Shown here: positions 60,765 through 64,000 of the stretch, piece after piece
Numbering within the stretch: position 1 is the stretch's first letter
Layout of the letters: every line of letters starts with the position of its first letter
NCBI GenBank assembly: GCA_030145385.1
Contig: JAQYVU010000005.1
Span: forward strand, 1 to 64,000
Direction: 5' to 3'
Source of the DNA: Desulfococcaceae bacterium
GTDB lineage: Bacteria; Desulfobacterota; Desulfobacteria; Desulfobacterales; Desulfosalsimonadaceae
Length of the DNA: 64,000 bases
The notes under the pieces: model-generated
What the model was told of the DNA's origin: nothing
The model's input: the letters and a program-made list of their open reading frames with translations, nothing else
Databases searched by the model: none
Translations under genes and position numbers: made by a program

Positions 60765-60800
60765 ATCAGGTGTCAGGAGCAGCAGGCCTGAAACCTGAAC
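60765..60800. repeat. TCAGG hairpin between convergent genes
   Basis: TCAGGTGTCAGG (60766-60777) and CCTGAAACCTGA (60787-60798) pair at 11 of 12 positions with a 9-base loop. It lies 12 bp past the glycosyltransferase stop and about 100 bp before the stop of the opposing gene. It belongs to the TCAGG repeat family and may act as a terminator. Confidence 0.6.
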
Positions 60801-60897
60801 ACTGAAACCTTTAAATACTACTTTGCATAACACGCCTTGTACTTAACAGACTGTTAAAACATTCCAAAAGAACTCACAGCCAAGATTTCGCCCCCCA

Positions 60898-61935
60898 TCA
60901 AAACCGGAAATATCCCAATTGTTTTCGTATCTTTAAGCTGCGAATCAGGTTAAACGGTTTTGGCTTGAGGTGATCACGCCCCTTAGCAACAAACCTGTCT
61001 GCTGCCTCCAGAACGCGAATACTTGAACGGCCATCCTGATACGGATGAATACGGTCGGAATATTTTTTAATCTCACTTACCAGGCTGTCGGGCCGGGTCA
61101 ATGCATAAGCAATGCTTTCTTCCAGCTTTTCCGGTTCAGTGATATTTAAAAGATGCGGGCCGGGCGCGCGGTTTCTGAAAGAAACCACCGGTTTGTTCTG
61201 CAGCAAAAACTCCGAAATTACAGATGAAGTATCGGATACCATTACATCAGCGGCTTTTAAAAGCGGGATAATATCGTCAGTTTCTAAAAATACCAGGTTT
61301 TCACTCTGGATGGATTTATACTTTTGAACCACTTCCGGCGCCATCTTGGGGTGAAAATTGACCAGCCATTTCCACTTTCCGGTTTCAGCGATTTGCTTTA
61401 CGATTTCAAATAACTCCGGCGCCCCGCTTAAACGGGGCGTAAACGTTGATGTCAACAGTATAACATTGCGGCTTTTTTTCAGCGTTGCATTCGTATAACG
61501 TTCAAACAAAGGATCCATTTTAGGCCATCCGGTTTCGGTGACCTCAAAAAAACCATGCGTTTTTGCCAGTTCCTGAAACGGCAACGTTGTATCCGGTCCC
61601 TGGGTGCAGTAGAGATCAAAAAAATTCCGGATTCTGAAATGCCCTCTTTCATCACTGCGCTTCCTGGCATGAAACCCGTGAAACAATTCAACTTTTATTC
61701 CCGGGAAAAAATCCGGCACCACATTGCCCGGCACAAACACGGCGCATGGGTTATAGTTCCGGACTTCGGCCACAGAGTGTAGAATATTTTCGTTGGGACG
61801 AAGGTACGGCATCATTTTCCGGGGATTATCAAAAAACCACGCCACCTCGTCACCACGGCTGACAATCACATCCTGAAGCGGCCGGACAATGGCAAAGCCA
61901 TATAACTGGCTGATATAAAACAGATACCTTCTCAA
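60898..61935 (-). CDS. CDP-glycerol glycerophosphotransferase-family protein
   Basis: This 345-residue GT-B protein resembles the TagB/TagF/SpsB group: VFVPGNVVPDFFPGIKVELFHGFHARKRSDERGHF, VTETGWPKMDPLF, LLTSTFTPRLSGAPELFEIVKQI, WLVNFHPKMAPEVVQKYKS, ADVMVSDTSSVISEFLLQNKPVVSFRNRAPG and HPYQDGRSSIRVL. The His residues of HGFH and HPK are expected to be catalytic. It could add glycerol phosphate or a related phosphopolyol to an LPS core. Start is TTG at 61935, overlapping the preceding stop by 4 bp (TTGA); GGAGG lies 4 bases upstream. Confidence 0.85.
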   Translation of the reverse strand: MRRYLFYISQLYGFAIVRPLQDVIVSRGDEVAWFFDNPRKMMPYLRPNENILHSVAEVRNYNPCAVFVPGNVVPDFFPGIKVELFHGFHARKRSDERGHFRIRNFFDLYCTQGPDTTLPFQELAKTHGFFEVTETGWPKMDPLFERYTNATLKKSRNVILLTSTFTPRLSGAPELFEIVKQIAETGKWKWLVNFHPKMAPEVVQKYKSIQSENLVFLETDDIIPLLKAADVMVSDTSSVISEFLLQNKPVVSFRNRAPGPHLLNITEPEKLEESIAYALTRPDSLVSEIKKYSDRIHPYQDGRSSIRVLEAADRFVAKGRDHLKPKPFNLIRSLKIRKQLGYFRF

Positions 61936-62759
61936 TTATCCTCCGATACTTCAGCATTCTGCCTCAATAATGCCTGATGTCTCAATGTCCATAATCCGGC
62001 ATATTTATTAAAACTTCCCTGACAGTACATGACTGCAACAAGAAACCCCACCCTGCCGTCTAAAAATCCCAGACGTATGAAATAAATCTGGATAAACGTC
62101 CACAGTGCCCTTAAGGCGGCACCGGTCAGACCCAACCCCGATTTTCCCGAGGCATAGCGTTTTTGCGCGCCCAGCCACGCATAATGACGGTTCTTCTCCA
62201 TATAATGCCCGAAATCCCGATGGGTAAAATGCAGCAGCCGCCCTTTCAGCTTTCTTATTTTGCCTTTGGGCAACAGAATCTTTTCATGGACCATGTCATT
62301 TGAAAACCGGGCACCATCCCGCCTGAACAATCGAAGCGGAGCACGCGCGCTTCTGCCATAATTCAGCGTCCGGCCAAAAATCGTAACCGCCCATGGCAGC
62401 TTGAACCCGATCTCTTTGGGCGAACCGGAAAGCATGCCATGGATTTCACCGGAAAGTTCCGTTGATAAGGCTTCATCCGCGTCAATGGACAACACCCACT
62501 CATTGACAGCCTTTTCCAGGGCCCGCTGTTTTTGAGGACCATATCCGGGCCAGTCCTTTGTAACATATACCCGGTCTGTATATTGCCTGGAAATTTCAAC
62601 GGTTCGATCACTGCTGCCGCTGTCAAATATGATAATTTCATCCGCAATGGGAGACACGGATTCCAGGCAGGGGGTAATCCGGTCTTCTTCGTTCATAGCA
62701 ACAATAATAACCGACAGGGAATATGATTTACCCGACCCGTTTTTCACTTCATTCTCCAT
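61932..62759 (-). CDS. Glycosyltransferase family 2 protein (WaaE/LPS-core type)
   Basis: The 275-residue GT-A enzyme has SLSVIIVAMNEEDRITPCLESVSPIADEIIIFDSGSSDRTVEI, then DWPGYGPQKQRALEKAVNEWVLSIDADEALS (the DxD region), FGRTLNYGRSARAPLRLFRRDGARFSNDMVHEKILLP and the C-terminal HYMEKNRHYAWLGAQKRY with a hydrophobic tail helix. This is the LPS-core beta-1,4-glucosyltransferase (WaaE/KdtX) type. It is co-transcribed with the phosphotransferase gene through the TTGA overlap. No strong ribosome site is seen. Confidence 0.88.
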   Translation of the reverse strand: MENEVKNGSGKSYSLSVIIVAMNEEDRITPCLESVSPIADEIIIFDSGSSDRTVEISRQYTDRVYVTKDWPGYGPQKQRALEKAVNEWVLSIDADEALSTELSGEIHGMLSGSPKEIGFKLPWAVTIFGRTLNYGRSARAPLRLFRRDGARFSNDMVHEKILLPKGKIRKLKGRLLHFTHRDFGHYMEKNRHYAWLGAQKRYASGKSGLGLTGAALRALWTFIQIYFIRLGFLDGRVGFLVAVMYCQGSFNKYAGLWTLRHQALLRQNAEVSEDN

Positions 62760-63078
62760 TATATTTTAGTCATGAATTAATTTCGCAAAAAAATATATAA
62801 AGAGGTCATTTTAGAGTCAATCAAAATAACATTTTCAACAATATTAGCAAGTAAGAATCTTCCTGAATCCGATTATTTGTTGTCATAAACCGCGCAAAGC
62901 ACCTTCTGAGTACAGCAAAAAAAATTCAAGCTTAACATATTGTTTTTAAAATTAAATAGACTTATTTGAAAAACATTTTTCTTATCAAGATGGAAAATGC
63001 GGAATGAATATGATAATAGCGTCAACAATATTATCAAAAAAGCAAAACTGAACACGAGTTAATTGAAAGAGGCGGCAA
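62760..63078. other. Divergent intergenic region in the glycan cluster
   Basis: This 320-bp gap between a minus-strand glycosyltransferase and the plus-strand sulfotransferase is very AT-rich and has no gene or clear palindrome. It should hold divergent promoters. Confidence 0.55.
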
Positions 63079-63771
63079 ATGATAATTTCACATAAATACA
63101 AGTTTATATTTATAAAAACCAACAAAACGGCAGGCACCAGTGTTGAAATCGCCCTGTCAAAATTCTGCGGGGAAAAGGACATTATCACACCAAACGAAGC
63201 GGAGGATGAAAACATCCGGCGCAGTTTTGGAAACCGGGGCCCCCAGCATTATCTTGCCCCGCTGAAAGACTACCGATTAATTGATATTTATCGTTATATC
63301 GCGCGGCAACGGAAAAAAGACCTTTTTTACCACCATATTTCCGCAAAAGAGATCAAGCAACAAATCAGTGATGACATATGGAATAATTACTATAAATTCT
63401 GCTTTGAAAGAAATCCCTGGGACCGAGTTATTTCCTTTTACTACTGGCGTCTCAAAAAAAACCCCAAACAGACCATCTCAGAGTTTATTAATTCTGGCAT
63501 ACCGGAAGTGCTCCATGATTTTGGCTATGGAAGATATACCATTGATGACAAAATTGTCGTAGACAGAGTCTGCCTGTATGAAAATTTGAGCCAGGAACTG
63601 GAGTATATCAGCAATAAATTAAACCTCCCTGAAATTCCCGTACTTCCAAAAGCCAAATCAGCTGTTCGAAAAGACAAACGGCATTATCGTGAAATATTGG
63701 GCCCGGCTGACAAAAATAACATTGAAAAACTGTTTCACAAAGAGATTAACCTCTTCAACTATAAATACTAA
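63079..63771 (+). CDS. Sulfotransferase-family protein
   Basis: This 230-residue PAPS-dependent sulfotransferase-like protein has the 5'-phosphosulfate loop KTNKTAGTSVE (13-23) and the 3'-phosphate-binding ERNPWDRVISFYYW. The middle FYHHISAKEIKQQISDDIWNNYYKF precedes it. The C-terminal KDKRHYREILGPADKNNIEKLFHKEINLFNY is typical of Sulfotransfer_2-type proteins that act on surface glycans. GAGG lies 7 bases before the ATG. It may sulfate the LPS or exopolysaccharide made by this cluster. Confidence 0.85.
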   Translation: MIISHKYKFIFIKTNKTAGTSVEIALSKFCGEKDIITPNEAEDENIRRSFGNRGPQHYLAPLKDYRLIDIYRYIARQRKKDLFYHHISAKEIKQQISDDIWNNYYKFCFERNPWDRVISFYYWRLKKNPKQTISEFINSGIPEVLHDFGYGRYTIDDKIVVDRVCLYENLSQELEYISNKLNLPEIPVLPKAKSAVRKDKRHYREILGPADKNNIEKLFHKEINLFNYKY

Positions 63772-63795
63772 CAGATGCCACTTACCAAATGCGGG

Positions 63796-64000
63796 CTATT
63801 TATATTCAACATACTCCTTTTCTTCCACCAGGTCGGAACCGAATTTCAGGTTAATCTCTTTTTTCACGGCTGCCCGGTCATCATTGATAAAGTAGACACT
63901 GCGGGCCAGTTCGATAAATTCATCGTCAAAGGCCTTGCGGACTTCCTTTAACCGGATCCGGTCTTCAATGTCCCATAGTTTGAGGTTAATTACTTCCAGC
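63796..64000 (-). CDS. DUF6165-like protein, 5' part beyond the window edge
   Basis: The minus strand is open from the window edge to a stop at 63796-63798. The 67 residues read LEVINLKLWDIEDRIR..., then KAFDDEFIELARSVYFINDDRAAVKKEINLKFGSDLVEEKEYVEY. I recognise this as the C-terminal part of the DUF6165 family, small proteins often found in LPS biosynthesis loci. The start codon lies to the right of the window. The stop is convergent with the sulfotransferase gene, with about 24 bp between. Confidence 0.8.
   Translation of the reverse strand, partial: LEVINLKLWDIEDRIRLKEVRKAFDDEFIELARSVYFINDDRAAVKKEINLKFGSDLVEEKEYVEYK

Noticed and set aside
1-64000. CRISPR arrays, tRNA or rRNA genes
   Set aside because: No regular direct-repeat/spacer pattern and no cloverleaf or rRNA core sequence was seen on reading; a tRNAscan or Infernal run would settle this.

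Overview
The window reads as the chromosome of a Gram-negative bacterium of roughly mid-40s percent GC, with outer-membrane barrels, lipoproteins, MCE-type lipid transport and LPS glycosyltransferases. The gene mix (YwbE, a DUF4382 lipoprotein, a caspase-like peptidase beside CsgG/GNA1162 proteins, many long multi-domain sensors) and the intergenic TCAGGTGTCAGG-type repeats suggest a Desulfobacterota-like, sulfate-reducer-type genome. That placement is inference; no rRNA or tRNA lies in the window.

Layout. 1-4.9 kb (+): the end of a caspase-fold peptidase gene, a CsgG-like lipoprotein, a GNA1162-like protein and two tandem secreted paralogs, closed by a strong terminator. 5-9.8 kb (+): a TolC/MacA/MacB-type export system. 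9.8-20.5 kb: mixed housekeeping (THUMP rRNA methyltransferase, RF3, Dus, YwbE), a YpsA-like SLOG protein, and a rare fusion of two complete CDP-alcohol phosphatidyltransferases. 20.6-22.5 kb: two divergent HigBA-type toxin-antitoxin modules separated and flanked by three copies of a short repeat. 22.6-34.75 kb (-): a long co-oriented envelope cluster (PqiABC-type MCE system with a split PqiA, Omp85-type barrel, several lipoproteins, acyltransferase, and a pentameric ligand-gated ion channel carrying an added coiled coil). 35.1-40.2 kb (-): a second co-oriented envelope cluster (K+ channel, two DUF1254/DUF1214 proteins, two outer-membrane barrels). 40.6-42.2 kb (+): HipBA. 42.3-51.1 kb (-): a 1779-residue sensor kinase with five periplasmic SBP_bac_3 domains and a 1131-residue regulator fusing a NarL-type receiver to a MalT-like STAND/TPR/LuxR protein. 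51.9-58 kb: argJ, truA, a thioesterase, a ClC protein and an aminotransferase. 58.4-64 kb: an LPS/surface-glycan cluster (O-antigen ligase, glycosyltransferases, CDP-glycerol-type phosphotransferase, sulfotransferase, DUF6165 fragment).

Most interesting idea. The promoters of the two envelope clusters carry nearly identical 30-bp boxes (28/30) followed, after exactly 30 bp in both, by an identical CTTTTCGGGG, with the start codon a further 92-93 bp on. These two copies sit on the same side of, and close to, the giant kinase/regulator pair. I propose that kinase, regulator, two operator-promoters and about 19 envelope genes (two ion channels, MCE lipid transport, porin-like barrels) form one sensory regulon. 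The boxes are seen directly; their link to the regulator is inference.
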